DNA of 64,000 bases. It comes from Plantactinospora soyae (GTDB taxonomy: Bacteria; Actinomycetota; Actinomycetes; Mycobacteriales; Micromonosporaceae). Where the stretch lies: contig NZ_JADBEB010000001.1 in the NCBI RefSeq assembly GCF_014874095.1, positions 3,720,001 to 3,784,000 of the forward strand, in the 5' to 3' direction. Shown here in pieces: positions 18,109-27,081 of the stretch. The notes under the pieces were generated by a model. The model worked only from the letters and a program-made list of their open reading frames with translations, did no database searches and was not told the DNA's origin. A program made the position numbers and the translations under genes. Numbering within the stretch: the first letter of the stretch is position 1; the number at the start of each line of letters is the position of its first letter.

Positions 18109-20303
18109 TGGCCGAGCCGCCGATGGTGCAGTGCCGGTCGTGTGACGGGCTCTCCTTCACCCTCGACCCGTGCCGCTGCACGTACGGCGGCAACCAACTT
18201 CTGGTCAGCGCCGACGACGAGAGCCGGCGGGCCGGGGAGGCGTACCAGGAATGCCTGGTGTGCCAGGGGGTCGGCACGGTCGGCCGGCCCTGCCACGATT
18301 GCGGGCAGACCGGGCGGCGCCGCGCACAACTCGTACTGAGCATGGCGAACCTGGACACCGGGGCGGTGGCCTCTGCGAACGTCGTACCCGGGGTGGTGGA
18401 ACCCGTGCCATGGCCGGACGACGGCGGTGGGAGTTGGTATCTGCCGCTCGCCCCGCTGCTCCGCGACCTGGCCGCCGTCGTCGGCGCCGGCTCGTGGACG
18501 GATGTTCGTCAGCCCGGTGAGCCGGACGGGCCGCTCGTCCTCCTGCCGCGCGCCTGGCGGCCGGAGCACTCCGCGACTGTCCGGGAGGCGCGGGAAGCCG
18601 ACGCGATCGCCGGGGAGAGCAACGACGCGTGGCGGCTCTACCTCGGCCGGGCAGCGGTCGCGCCGCCCCGGGAAGCGGCGGCCGAGCTGGGCCGGCTGTG
18701 CCGGTTGGCCGATCTGCTCTGCCTCGACCTGGTGGTCGAGGCCCGCCGCCTGGTCGCCTCGGCCGGGCTGACCTGGGCGATCCGGTTCGAGTTGCCGGGT
18801 GGGGCGGTGCCGGCCGAGGCCCGGGGCTACGCCGACGACCTGATCACCGCGATCACCACCACGACCGATCTCGACGCCTGCTACGGGCTGGAGGAACGCG
18901 GCCTGACCGCCCCCGCCCACCACCTGACCATGGGGGAGCCGCCGCCCGACCCACCGCCGGTCGACCTGGACCAGCTCGAACGGCGGATCCTCGCCGACTG
19001 CCTCGACCTGGCCACCGGCAGCCCGACCGCCGGGGCGCAGGCGATCTGGCGGAACGGTCGCTGGTGGCACACCAGCCTGCGCGCCGCCGGAACGACGGAG
19101 ATCCTCACCGAGTGGTCGACCGGGCAGATCTACAGCCGGCACGCGACGATGCTGCGCCGAGGATGGCAGCCGCCGGCACCGTCGTGGCAGGACACACCCA
19201 TCCCGTACGTCGACTGCCCCGACTGTGACCCGCACAGCCGACTCCAGCGCTGTGACTGCCGACTGGCCACCGGACGGGTCGACTCCGACTGCCCGAGATG
19301 TGCGGGCTCCGGTCGTAGCCCGTCACTGCTGCGCTGTCACACCTGCCGGGGCACCCGCCGAATCCACTCCGACGCGGCCATCACGATCACCGATCTGGCC
19401 GGGCGGGTCGTGCACCTCAGCTGGTGTAACGGCGCGTCCGGCTGGCGTACCGGGGAACTCGCCTGGGGCGCCGACCTCGCCGGCCGCCAGGCCGATCATG
19501 ACGGGCCGGACGACGGGCAGACCTGGCAGGCGGGGGAGGAGACCTGGCGGACCGGCCAGCACGTGGCAGCACCGCACGTGGCAACCCACCCCGGCGGCAA
19601 ACCCCTGCACCAGCTTCCCGAGCAGTTCCGGCTCGCCGGCTGGGCCGACCACTTCGGTGTACGCCCGGAGGACCTGGTCGAGCTGGACGGCGGCGGCAGC
19701 CTCGACCACGACCTCCGGGACGGCACCGTCACCCTGCACCGGCCCGACGCCGACCCGCTGACCGAGTACCTGCGCTCAGCTTCCCGGGGCCGACCTGGTG
19801 CCCGGTTGTTCGTGCTGGCCCGCCGGCCCGACGTACCGCCCCTGGCCGAGTTGGTCCGGCTCGTCCTCGGGCTGCGCCTGACGGTCACGATCACGCTCAC
19901 CGACCACATCCACAATGCCGGGGACCTCCGGCTCGTTCAGGGCGAGAGCTGGGACGTCACCGTCAACCGCCTCGGCCAGCTACCCGCCCCGGCCGACCCG
20001 CCCTGCCGATCCACCCCGGAAGCCGCGATCGCGTACTGCCTCGATTTTTTCGAACTCGCCATCGCCGGCAACGTTCCCGACGATCCGAGCGAGCCGATTC
20101 CGGTGCCGCAGACTGCGACGCCGATCGTGGTCGACGATCCCGTACCCCCGCTGCGCCGGCTCGCCCGCCACCACCCCGGGCAACCCGTCGCCGTCCACTA
20201 CGACGGCATCACCTGCCAGGTGTGGCTTCGTGAGCGCGACGACGTACGCCAGCTCGCGACCGCGCCAACCCTCCCCGCCGCCATCGGCGCCCTCGGCCTC
20301 TGA
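18108..20303 (+). CDS. Large hypothetical protein with two DnaJ-like zinc-motif clusters
   Basis: A 731-residue soluble protein. The first cysteine cluster (about residues 5-70) has CRSCDG, CRC, CLVCQGVG and CHDCGQTG; the second (about 370-425) has CPDCD, CDC, CPRCAGSG and CHTCRG. The CxxCxGxG spacing is that of the zinc-binding region of DnaJ/HSP40, but there is no J-domain (no HPD). The sequence between and after the clusters is not recognised. The ATG overlaps the stop of the DivIVA-like gene, so the two are made together. A role is not known; binding of unfolded protein or RNA, or a structural zinc scaffold partnered with the DivIVA-like protein, are all speculation. Confidence 0.7.
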   Translation: MAEPPMVQCRSCDGLSFTLDPCRCTYGGNQLLVSADDESRRAGEAYQECLVCQGVGTVGRPCHDCGQTGRRRAQLVLSMANLDTGAVASANVVPGVVEPVPWPDDGGGSWYLPLAPLLRDLAAVVGAGSWTDVRQPGEPDGPLVLLPRAWRPEHSATVREAREADAIAGESNDAWRLYLGRAAVAPPREAAAELGRLCRLADLLCLDLVVEARRLVASAGLTWAIRFELPGGAVPAEARGYADDLITAITTTTDLDACYGLEERGLTAPAHHLTMGEPPPDPPPVDLDQLERRILADCLDLATGSPTAGAQAIWRNGRWWHTSLRAAGTTEILTEWSTGQIYSRHATMLRRGWQPPAPSWQDTPIPYVDCPDCDPHSRLQRCDCRLATGRVDSDCPRCAGSGRSPSLLRCHTCRGTRRIHSDAAITITDLAGRVVHLSWCNGASGWRTGELAWGADLAGRQADHDGPDDGQTWQAGEETWRTGQHVAAPHVATHPGGKPLHQLPEQFRLAGWADHFGVRPEDLVELDGGGSLDHDLRDGTVTLHRPDADPLTEYLRSASRGRPGARLFVLARRPDVPPLAELVRLVLGLRLTVTITLTDHIHNAGDLRLVQGESWDVTVNRLGQLPAPADPPCRSTPEAAIAYCLDFFELAIAGNVPDDPSEPIPVPQTATPIVVDDPVPPLRRLARHHPGQPVAVHYDGITCQVWLRERDDVRQLATAPTLPAAIGALGL

Positions 20304-20405
20304 CCGATCGTCCCCGCCGCGAGGGGCCCCCGCACGGTCGACTCGCGTACGGGCAGGCTGGCAGTGCATGAGCTGCCACTGTCACGGCCTCAACCACGCG
20401 GACAT

Positions 20406-21035
20406 TCACTCCCAGGTGATGTCCGGTTTCCCACTCTCCGCCTGGAAGCCGACGGACGTGACCGGATTGGCGGGCGAGGAGAACACGATCTGGCAGTGGT
20501 CGCGCCGTCCACCCCTGGTGGAGAACTCGGGCGGAGGCGGTGCCCCCATCGGGCAGTTGAGCAGTCCGATCTCGATGAAGGCGAGGCGGAGCGCAGCGGC
20601 GTCTTCGCCGCTCTCGGTCGTACCCCTCAACAACGGACCCGAGTACGACGAGTCGAAGTGACGGCCGTCCTTGTTCTCCAGGACCGCCTTGACGAAGTAG
20701 AGCGAGCCGACCGGCCGGTCCCCTACGGTCGGCACGCTGGCGCGGACCACTTCCAGGTCCTCCGCGGTGCCGCGCTCGACGCCGGTGACCGTGAGACCGA
20801 CGAGTGATCTGCCTGGTCCGACACCAACGGTGATGACCGCCTCCTGGCCGAACTTCAGTTTGGTACCGGGCAGCGTCGAGCCCGGTAGCGGCTTCGAGTC
20901 GGCAGCCAACTGCTCCTCCGACGGGAGCTCAGGCCGCGTCCTCGTTGGCGTGGGGTCTGCTCCGGTGCACCCGGACGACAGGAATACCAGCGCGATGGCC
21001 GGAACCACGAGGAGGCGGGGCCAGTTCGTCATCAT
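20406..21035 (-). CDS. Putative lipoprotein
   Basis: A 209-residue product starting MMTNWPRLLVVPAIALVFLS with a lipobox LSSGC (Cys about 23), so it is likely lipid-anchored on the outer face of the membrane. Two adjacent ATG codons; the first has GGAAGG 5 bases upstream. The mature part looks like a single beta-rich domain (GQEAVITVGVGPGRSLVGLTV) with two later cysteines (LLNCPMG and DHCQIVF) that may pair. No named family recognised. Confidence 0.7.
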   Translation of the reverse strand: MMTNWPRLLVVPAIALVFLSSGCTGADPTPTRTRPELPSEEQLAADSKPLPGSTLPGTKLKFGQEAVITVGVGPGRSLVGLTVTGVERGTAEDLEVVRASVPTVGDRPVGSLYFVKAVLENKDGRHFDSSYSGPLLRGTTESGEDAAALRLAFIEIGLLNCPMGAPPPPEFSTRGGRRDHCQIVFSSPANPVTSVGFQAESGKPDITWE

Positions 21036-21281
21036 CGGTGCCTTCCGTCGGCGGCGATGAGGCTTGCTTAGGACACCCCGGGAACATGCACGACTTGATC
21101 GCCAGCCTATGCCGACGCGACGAATCTCCGTCGAACTCCTGGCGCGTCGCACCGATCTGAGGGTCGCCTGGGACTCTGCCCGGTCACGTCGGGGCCCGGT
21201 CGGGCGTACCGGATGGCACCTGCCCGCCGCGACTCCTTCCTGACTCGCATCCCTGTCGGCGGCCGACTCGTTGGTGCCACA

Positions 21282-21308
21282 GGGCGGACAGGGCGGACAG
21301 GGCGGACA
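21282..21308 (+). repeat. 9-bp tandem repeat before the ltrA-like start
   Basis: Three perfect copies of GGGCGGACA (21282-21290, 21291-21299, 21300-21308) end 10 bases before the chosen start codon. If translation began at TTG 21271 or GTG 21274 they would encode Gly-Gly-Gln repeats; otherwise they are in the untranslated leader and purine-rich, close to the ribosome binding region. Confidence 0.75.
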
Positions 21309-21318
21309 GGGGCGGGCG

Positions 21319-22554
21319 ATGGTGGCGGGACGCGGTGCCGAGCTGCTGCGCTCTGCGACGAGTTCGAGGCGCGCCACGTTCCTGGAGCTCTTCTTCGACC
21401 TGGCCTTCGTCGTCGCGCTCACCCGGGTCTCGCAACGGTTCGCCGACCTCGGCAGCGACACCGGCTGGACGCTCGTCGCCGGGCTCGGTCGTACCCTGCT
21501 GCTGTTCCTGGCGCTCTGGTTGATCTGGTCGCACACCGCCTGGATCACCAGTCGCTACGAGCCGGAGCGGTCGATCATTCAGGCGGTCGTGATCGGTACC
21601 ATGTTCGCCGCTCTGGTGATGGCGGTGACGCTGCCACGCGCAATGGAAGAGCGGGCGTTGCCGTTCACGGTCGCGTACCTGATGGTGATGGTGGTGCGGC
21701 CGCTGGTGATCGCTGCCGCGCTGCGCGGTCATCCACGACGGCTGGTGCCGTTTCGGCTCGCCGCATGGGCGGCGGTGGCCGCGCCGCTCTGGCTGGTCGG
21801 CGCGTTGGGCCCGGACCAGCTTCGCCTGCCGCTGTGGGCTGCCGCGCTTGCCGTGGACTACCTCGCCTGGGCTCTGGGCTGGCCGCTGCCGTGGCTGGGG
21901 GCTGCGGCGGTGGGTCGCTGGCGGATCGCCGGGGAGCATCTGGCCGAGCGCTACCAGCAGATGTTCCTCATCGCGCTCGGTGAATCGATTTCGATCATCG
22001 CCATCGTCTTCAGTGGCATGGCCTACTCCGCGGAGCGGGCCGCCGCCTTCGTGGTCGCGTTCGCCACCAGCGCGCTGCTGTGGCGGATCTACTTCCACCG
22101 CGCCGGTCTGTTGTTGACCGAGGCGTTGGGTCGGGCGGGTATGCCCGGCCAGTTGGGTGCGACGTCGCAACGGACGCATGCGTTGATCGTGTTCAGCGTG
22201 CTCGTCACTGCGGTCGGCTACGAACTGGTGATCGACGATCCGTTCGGGCCGCCGCGGCCGACATGGCTTTTGTTCGTGGTGGGCGGTCCGGTGCTTTTCC
22301 TCGCCGCCCGGGTGCGGCTGGAGTACGAGATCTTTGGCCGGCTCCCCTGGTCGCGGATGATCGGCTTGGTAGTCCTGTTGCTGGTCACGCCAGCATTGGT
22401 CCGCTGGCCGCCGATGGTCGGACTGAGCGTGGTGGCCGGAGTGCTGGCCCTTGTCGCGCTGCTCGACGCGTGGCGAAGTCGGCGGCGGCCGCTGGAGGAT
22501 TCCGCCTCGCCGATTGGGCGGGAGACGCCCGGCAGTCACGGGCCCGAGGCGTGA
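21319..22554 (+). CDS. Low temperature requirement protein A (LtrA) family membrane protein
   Basis: A 411-residue integral membrane protein with about ten predicted helices. The signature start SSRRATFLELFFDLAFVVAL and the internal ERYQQMFLIALGESI are typical LtrA motifs. Function is poorly defined: the family is named from a cold-sensitive Listeria mutant. The ATG was preferred because family similarity starts right after it; TTG 21271 and GTG 21274 are alternatives. Converges on the TetR-type gene with no obvious terminator. Confidence 0.88.
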   Translation: MVAGRGAELLRSATSSRRATFLELFFDLAFVVALTRVSQRFADLGSDTGWTLVAGLGRTLLLFLALWLIWSHTAWITSRYEPERSIIQAVVIGTMFAALVMAVTLPRAMEERALPFTVAYLMVMVVRPLVIAAALRGHPRRLVPFRLAAWAAVAAPLWLVGALGPDQLRLPLWAAALAVDYLAWALGWPLPWLGAAAVGRWRIAGEHLAERYQQMFLIALGESISIIAIVFSGMAYSAERAAAFVVAFATSALLWRIYFHRAGLLLTEALGRAGMPGQLGATSQRTHALIVFSVLVTAVGYELVIDDPFGPPRPTWLLFVVGGPVLFLAARVRLEYEIFGRLPWSRMIGLVVLLLVTPALVRWPPMVGLSVVAGVLALVALLDAWRSRRRPLEDSASPIGRETPGSHGPEA

Positions 22555-22622
22555 TCGCGCGGGTTACCCGAAGCGCTCCGTCGCCCCGAAGCTGTACCAA
22601 GTCACCTGTCCTGTGGGCGGGA

Positions 22623-23243
22623 TCAGGCATCCGCCGATTTGGCAGGAGCGGACGCGGCATGCGCTCGCAGCAGTCCCTCGACGCCGCGCAGGAAGGTCTC
22701 GCAGACCAGCGTCGGGTCGAACAGGCAGCCGGCGGCCATGGCGCCGTCGCGCAGCATGACGAAGTGTCGGGCGGCGGCCTCGGCGGGCGCTTCCTGAATG
22801 CGCGCCAGCAGTTCCGTGACGGTGTCCAGGAACCACTGACGGTGGGCGAGCACCGCCTGGTGTACCGGGTGATCGGGGTCGGGATACTCGGCAACGGCGT
22901 TGAGGAAGGCGCAGCCGCGGAAACCGGGGGACTGGATGCCCTGGGCGATCGACTCGCTGAGAGCCTGGATGGTGTCGGCCGCCGGTAGCCCGGCGTCGGC
23001 AGCCCCCCTCGCCTGAGCGCGGATGGCCTCGTCGACCTGGCTCAGGTAGGCCAGGACGAGATCTTCCTTACCGGGGAAGTGCCGATAGAGGGTGGCCCGG
23101 GTCACCTGTGCTTCGGCGACGATGCGGTCGATGCCGACCGAGTGGATGCCCTCCTCATAAAAGACCCTTGTTGCCGTGTTGAGCAGCCGGGACCGCGCTT
23201 CGGACGGCCGGCCTTCGGATTCTCCACGCGCCATGGCGCCCAT
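22623..23243 (-). CDS. TetR-family transcriptional regulator
   Basis: A 206-residue repressor. The N-terminal HTH is clear: SRLLNTATRVFYEEGIHSVG, IDRIVAEAQVTRATLYRHFP then GKEDLVLAYL; the C-terminal ligand domain is of the AcrR/YjdC-like type (GFRGCAFLNAVAEYPDPDHPVH). Either the ATG at 23243 or the one at 23234 could start it. It is divergent from a DUF308 membrane-protein gene and two near-identical palindromes lie between them, so autoregulation and control of that gene are likely. Effector unknown. Confidence 0.92.
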   Translation of the reverse strand: MGAMARGESEGRPSEARSRLLNTATRVFYEEGIHSVGIDRIVAEAQVTRATLYRHFPGKEDLVLAYLSQVDEAIRAQARGAADAGLPAADTIQALSESIAQGIQSPGFRGCAFLNAVAEYPDPDHPVHQAVLAHRQWFLDTVTELLARIQEAPAEAAARHFVMLRDGAMAAGCLFDPTLVCETFLRGVEGLLRAHAASAPAKSADA

Positions 23244-23253
23244 CGTATCGGAT

Positions 23254-23267
23254 AGAACGTTCGGTCT
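23254..23267. promoter_or_regulatory. TetR operator copy 1
   Basis: AGAACGTTCGGTCT, an imperfect palindrome only 11 bases upstream of the TetR start; matches copy 2 at 13 of 14 positions. Confidence 0.7.
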
Positions 23268-23305
23268 TGACGCTCTGCGATCGCTGTGTCATCGTTGCCC
23301 GAGAC

Positions 23306-23319
23306 AGAACGTTCGTTCT
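23306..23319. promoter_or_regulatory. TetR operator copy 2
   Basis: AGAACGTTCGTTCT, arms AGAACG/CGTTCT, 52 bases from copy 1 (about five helical turns) and 88 bases upstream of the DUF308 gene. The pair in a divergent spacer is the typical TetR arrangement. Confidence 0.75.
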
Positions 23320-23406
23320 TGTCGGCAAGGGCGGTTTGCTCGCCCGATTTGGCCCGTGGAGTCCGTTGACCGCAGGTCCAAACCTCGCAATATCGAAAGG
23401 ATCACC

Positions 23407-23964
23407 GTGGCTCCCCTTGCTGCACCCGCCATCCCGGCAGCGGCGTCCGCCCTGCGGCGGCTCTACGTCGTCCGCTTCGCGTTCGCCATCGTCTGGGCCG
23501 TCGTGATGTTCACTACCGCGTCGCACCTCGGTCCGCTCGCCGCCACGCTGCTCGTGCTGTATCCGCTGTTCGACGTGTTCGCCGCGCTCGTCGACGCTCG
23601 TTCGTCGCGTGCCGCCGGATCGGTGCTCGGCCTGCACGTGAACGTCGCCGTCAGCCTGCTCGCCGCCATCGGCGTGGCCATCGCCTCCGCGTCTGGCATC
23701 CCCGCAGTCCTGCGCGTCTGGGGCGCCTGGGCGATCGTGGCCGGGCTGGTACAGCTGATGGTGGCCGCCAACCGTCGCAAGATAGGCGGCCAGTGGCCGA
23801 TGATCATCAGTGGTGCCATCTCCGTGCTCGCCGGCACCTCGTTCATCGTGATGGCCGGAGCGGACGATGCGACGCTGACCAGTGTGGCCGGCTACGCCAT
23901 CCCCGGCGGCATCTTCTTCCTTGTCTCGGCGCTCCGCCTCGGCCGCTCCGCCAAGGAGAACTGA
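23407..23964 (+). CDS. DUF308 / HdeD-like membrane protein
   Basis: A 185-residue integral membrane protein with about six helices in three hairpins (for example FAIVWAVVMF, LAATLLVLYPLFDVFAALVD, PMIISGAISVLAGTSFIVM), the layout of DUF308 proteins. GTG start with AAAGGA 5 bases upstream. It is the divergent partner of the TetR-type gene and probably its regulated target. Biochemical role unknown. Confidence 0.8.
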   Translation: MAPLAAPAIPAAASALRRLYVVRFAFAIVWAVVMFTTASHLGPLAATLLVLYPLFDVFAALVDARSSRAAGSVLGLHVNVAVSLLAAIGVAIASASGIPAVLRVWGAWAIVAGLVQLMVAANRRKIGGQWPMIISGAISVLAGTSFIVMAGADDATLTSVAGYAIPGGIFFLVSALRLGRSAKEN

Positions 23965-24052
23965 TCCGGACACCACGATGAGAAAGCTCTGGCGTCGCTG
24001 TCCTGTCTCGGGTGATCCGGCGTCTGGCTCGCTGTAGCTGGTGAGGTGATCT

Positions 24053-24087
24053 GTCGGGTGGCCAGTGTCGAACACCGGCCACCCGAC
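24053..24087. terminator. Bidirectional terminator hairpin
   Basis: Perfect 11-base arms GTCGGGTGGCC / GGCCACCCGAC with a 13-base loop between two convergent genes, 15 bases from the stop of the 600-residue secreted protein gene. Confidence 0.8.
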
Positions 24088-24101
24088 TGCACGGGACGGT
24101 C

Positions 24102-25904
24102 CTATCCGGCCAGCCCGTACGCCCGGATCATTGTCTGGTCGACCGCGTTACCGGCGAGGTCCGTTGCCGTGGCCCGCAGCGAGACGTAACCGCCGGTGGG
24201 GGGATGGGTGAGGTTGGCCGTCCAGCGATCACCGGTACGGGCCAGGCTGACCGGCTGCCACGTCGCGCCGTTGTCGAACGACGTGGACAGGGTCAGCGAC
24301 CTGATCTGCTGAGCTGGTTCCGGCCCGCTCTGCTCCACCGAAACATCGAAGGTGAACGGAGCTCCGGCCGGCGCCCGGTTGAGGGTGTCCAGCCCCAGGT
24401 CGTACCGGACCGCGAGCAGGGGCAGTGACGCTGCCTGGTCGAGATGGGCCGAGGTGAACGTCCACACGGTTCGTTGCCGGGTGGACAGCGATGACCAAGA
24501 TGCATCCCGGATCGCCTCGGTGCTGAGGACGTACTGCAATTCCTCGCGGGGCACCGGGAATTCCCCGAAGGCGGTGCGATCGGTGCTGCCCAGAATCTTG
24601 CCGTTCGTCAGGGACAGGGTCGTCGTGCCGGTGGTGGCTGGATAGTCCATGGCGAAGCCGGCGACCGGTCCGCCATTGCGTGCGCTGGCGTCGGCGTACG
24701 CGGGAATTGCGATCCGGAGGACGTCTCCGTCGCGTTCCGCTGGCCAGTATGCGTGCGGGCTGCTGGAGCGGGTGACGGTGGGACCAAGCGGCGCTCGGCC
24801 GAAGGTCACGATGTACGGACCGGCGGCGGGAAAGGTTCGCTCGGTGCGGAAGTAATCGCCGCCCGGCGTTTCCGCGCAGTCTGCCGGCAGGACCTGCGTC
24901 GTCGGGCTCCACACGATATTCGGTCCAGGGGTGAAGTACGCCTCGTACGCTCCGGGGACTGGGCCAGCGGTGACCGAGGCACCGAGTCCGACCGGCAGGC
25001 TCGGGTCATAGCCCCGCGCGCCGATCCGCCCGCAGGCCGACTGGCCTTGGCCGTTGACCCGCACGGTGACTGCCGCGAGCGCGGTCGTCCGTGCGGTGAA
25101 GGCTGGCTTCGGGGGAATCCTGTTGGTGGACTCGAACGTCAGGTGGTAGAGGTACGGGCTGTTCGAGGCGCCGTTCCTGCTCAGGGCCGCGTACACATTG
25201 AGGTCGAGGCCGGGGATCTGCTTGGTCGGCTGGACGTAGAGGCCCCCGGTGTAATCGAAGTCCGCCGCATACCAGATCTGCTGCCCGGGAGTGCGCTGGG
25301 TGACCTGCACGGTCCCCCCGGTCAGCCGCGCGTCCCGGCGGTCCACCTGCGCCGTCACCCGTACGGTACTTTCGGCGTCCAGCAACACCCGGGTCTCGCC
25401 GACGACGGATACCCGGGCCTGCATGGGCATGCTCAGCGACAGTTGGCCGTTGGCCTCAGGCGTTTCGACGAACGCCTGGACGAGGTACGTCCCCGGCGCG
25501 AGTTGAGCGCTTCCCTCGCCGTTCGTGAGGAACACTGCCGTCAACGCGCCGGTGGCCAGGTCGAAGGCGAGGGCGTAGCCGGCGTGTTCGGTGCTGGGGG
25601 TCGCCCCGGACCTATCCCGTACCGACACGGCGAGCCTGACGCTGTCAGCGTCGCCGGTTGTCGACGCGGCGGCCGACTGGGCGGACGACGGTGGCAGCGT
25701 GGACCGCCCCCGCCGCCAATGGCGAGGCTCGGACTTGGCGTCATCGCCGAAGATCGGCCGCTGCGCGGACCTACTGGCCGGCTCGGTCAGGACAGGCTGG
25801 ATCGTCGGGGACGATGCTGGTGCGGCCGTCGCTGGCCCGGCAACGGTGGTCAGCAGGCCACCGAACATGGCAGCCAGCGCGACGCAAGCGTTCGTTCGAC
25901 GCAT
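24102..25904 (-). CDS. Large secreted protein of unknown function
   Basis: A 600-residue product with a Sec signal (MRRTNACVALAAMFGGLLTT ... PATAAPAS) and no later membrane helix. The body is beta-rich with Ig/fibronectin-like repeats; the last 100 residues (SLTLSTSFDNGATWQPVSLA, GYVSLRATATDLAGNAVDQT) resemble the surface domains found next to subtilases and other exported proteins, but no protease triad is visible. Start ATG follows the upstream gene's TGA by one base (TGACATG) with GAAGGG upstream, so it is the last gene of an ECF sigma factor operon and is probably part of the response that sigma factor controls. Confidence 0.7.
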   Translation of the reverse strand: MRRTNACVALAAMFGGLLTTVAGPATAAPASSPTIQPVLTEPASRSAQRPIFGDDAKSEPRHWRRGRSTLPPSSAQSAAASTTGDADSVRLAVSVRDRSGATPSTEHAGYALAFDLATGALTAVFLTNGEGSAQLAPGTYLVQAFVETPEANGQLSLSMPMQARVSVVGETRVLLDAESTVRVTAQVDRRDARLTGGTVQVTQRTPGQQIWYAADFDYTGGLYVQPTKQIPGLDLNVYAALSRNGASNSPYLYHLTFESTNRIPPKPAFTARTTALAAVTVRVNGQGQSACGRIGARGYDPSLPVGLGASVTAGPVPGAYEAYFTPGPNIVWSPTTQVLPADCAETPGGDYFRTERTFPAAGPYIVTFGRAPLGPTVTRSSSPHAYWPAERDGDVLRIAIPAYADASARNGGPVAGFAMDYPATTGTTTLSLTNGKILGSTDRTAFGEFPVPREELQYVLSTEAIRDASWSSLSTRQRTVWTFTSAHLDQAASLPLLAVRYDLGLDTLNRAPAGAPFTFDVSVEQSGPEPAQQIRSLTLSTSFDNGATWQPVSLARTGDRWTANLTHPPTGGYVSLRATATDLAGNAVDQTMIRAYGLAG

Positions 25905-25905
25905 G

Positions 25906-27081
25906 TCACTCGCCCTTCGGTCGGTTGTCGCCACAGTCGGCGGTCTGCGCATTCGGCCCGGCGGGCGGTGGCGCGTCCACGACATCGGTTCCCAGCAGGG
26001 CGTCGGATTCGATCACCGTGTCGGCGGGATAGCCCATGTGCGGGTTGGCTGCCGTGGTGACGGTGCGGCTGCCTAGGTACTGGTGGGTCTTCCCGTCGAA
26101 GACCAGCTCCATCCGAGTGCCGTAGGTGGGCAGTTCCCGGGCCACCGCGACTCCGGTACGTCCGGCCGCGTCGGTCGCGTGGGGCACGAGCCGTACGTCC
26201 GTCTGCTCGGCCATGAGGGTGTACACCGCCGCGCGCAGCTTCGCCGGAGCGGCCGGAGCCCGCGCCAGGGCGGTCAGCATCTCCCAGACGGTCTCGCCCC
26301 GCCGGACCGGATCAGCCAGATCCTGCGGAGTGCTTGTCTTCCGTACCTCCTCGTCAACCAGGGTCCGTAGCTGACCAGGACCGGTCGGCAACCCACGCAG
26401 ATAGGCGTACGAAGGCGCGCGCATGTCCGGCGCACAAGCGGCGACCCGTACCTCGATGTCGGGGAACCGCCGCGCCGCCGGAGGCAGGCTCCGACCGGGC
26501 AACGGCCGGGGCGCCGAGTACGACAGCCGCAGCAGCCCATCACCCTCGGCGTCCGCTGACTCCCATTGCTCCTGCCTGCTGTCCACCAGCCAGGCAAGGC
26601 TGCCGCCGACCGCCCGCCCCGGGGGCGCCGGAGGTGAACCCCTGCCCGCCGATTCCGATGATGGACCACCACTCGCGGGTACCCCCGGGCCCCCGACGGT
26701 GGTCGCGGCGGTCCGCAGATAGCTGACGTGGACGAACTGGTTGTCGCGGACGGCAAGGTCGGCGGCGGCGGCGACCAGTGCGGCGTCGCGGAGGACGTCG
26801 GCCGGCGCGGCAACCGTGCCCGGCGCCTCGCCCGGCACGCTCGCGTCGGGTGAGGCGAGGGTGATCACGGCGACCCCGGCGGCAAGTCCGCCAGCGAGCG
26901 CGCCACTCACCGCGAGTTGCCACCACCGGCCACCACGGGGGGCGCGTACCAGGTGCGGTCGAATGCCACGTGCCGTCTCGTCGGCGATCACCGCAGCCAA
27001 CCGGGCACGGCCGCGCGCCTCGACCTCGGGTGTCGGCGGCGGCGCCGACCGTACGGTGGCCAACAGATCAAGCTCATCCAT
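25906..27081 (-). CDS. CU044_5270 family membrane protein, sigma-factor partner
   Basis: A 391-residue protein: cytoplasmic N-terminus (MDELDLLATVRSAPPPTPEV), one membrane helix near residues 52-75 (LAVSGALAGGLAAGVAVITL), then a large outside domain ending in QYLGSRTVTT, the pattern of the actinobacterial CU044_5270 family. Such genes nearly always follow an ECF sigma factor, as here, and the topology fits a membrane-bound regulator of it, though the classical anti-sigma zinc motif is missing. It overlaps the sigma gene by 8 bases and abuts the next gene. Family call good; anti-sigma role inferred. Confidence 0.8.
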   Translation of the reverse strand: MDELDLLATVRSAPPPTPEVEARGRARLAAVIADETARGIRPHLVRAPRGGRWWQLAVSGALAGGLAAGVAVITLASPDASVPGEAPGTVAAPADVLRDAALVAAAADLAVRDNQFVHVSYLRTAATTVGGPGVPASGGPSSESAGRGSPPAPPGRAVGGSLAWLVDSRQEQWESADAEGDGLLRLSYSAPRPLPGRSLPPAARRFPDIEVRVAACAPDMRAPSYAYLRGLPTGPGQLRTLVDEEVRKTSTPQDLADPVRRGETVWEMLTALARAPAAPAKLRAAVYTLMAEQTDVRLVPHATDAAGRTGVAVARELPTYGTRMELVFDGKTHQYLGSRTVTTAANPHMGYPADTVIESDALLGTDVVDAPPPAGPNAQTADCGDNRPKGE

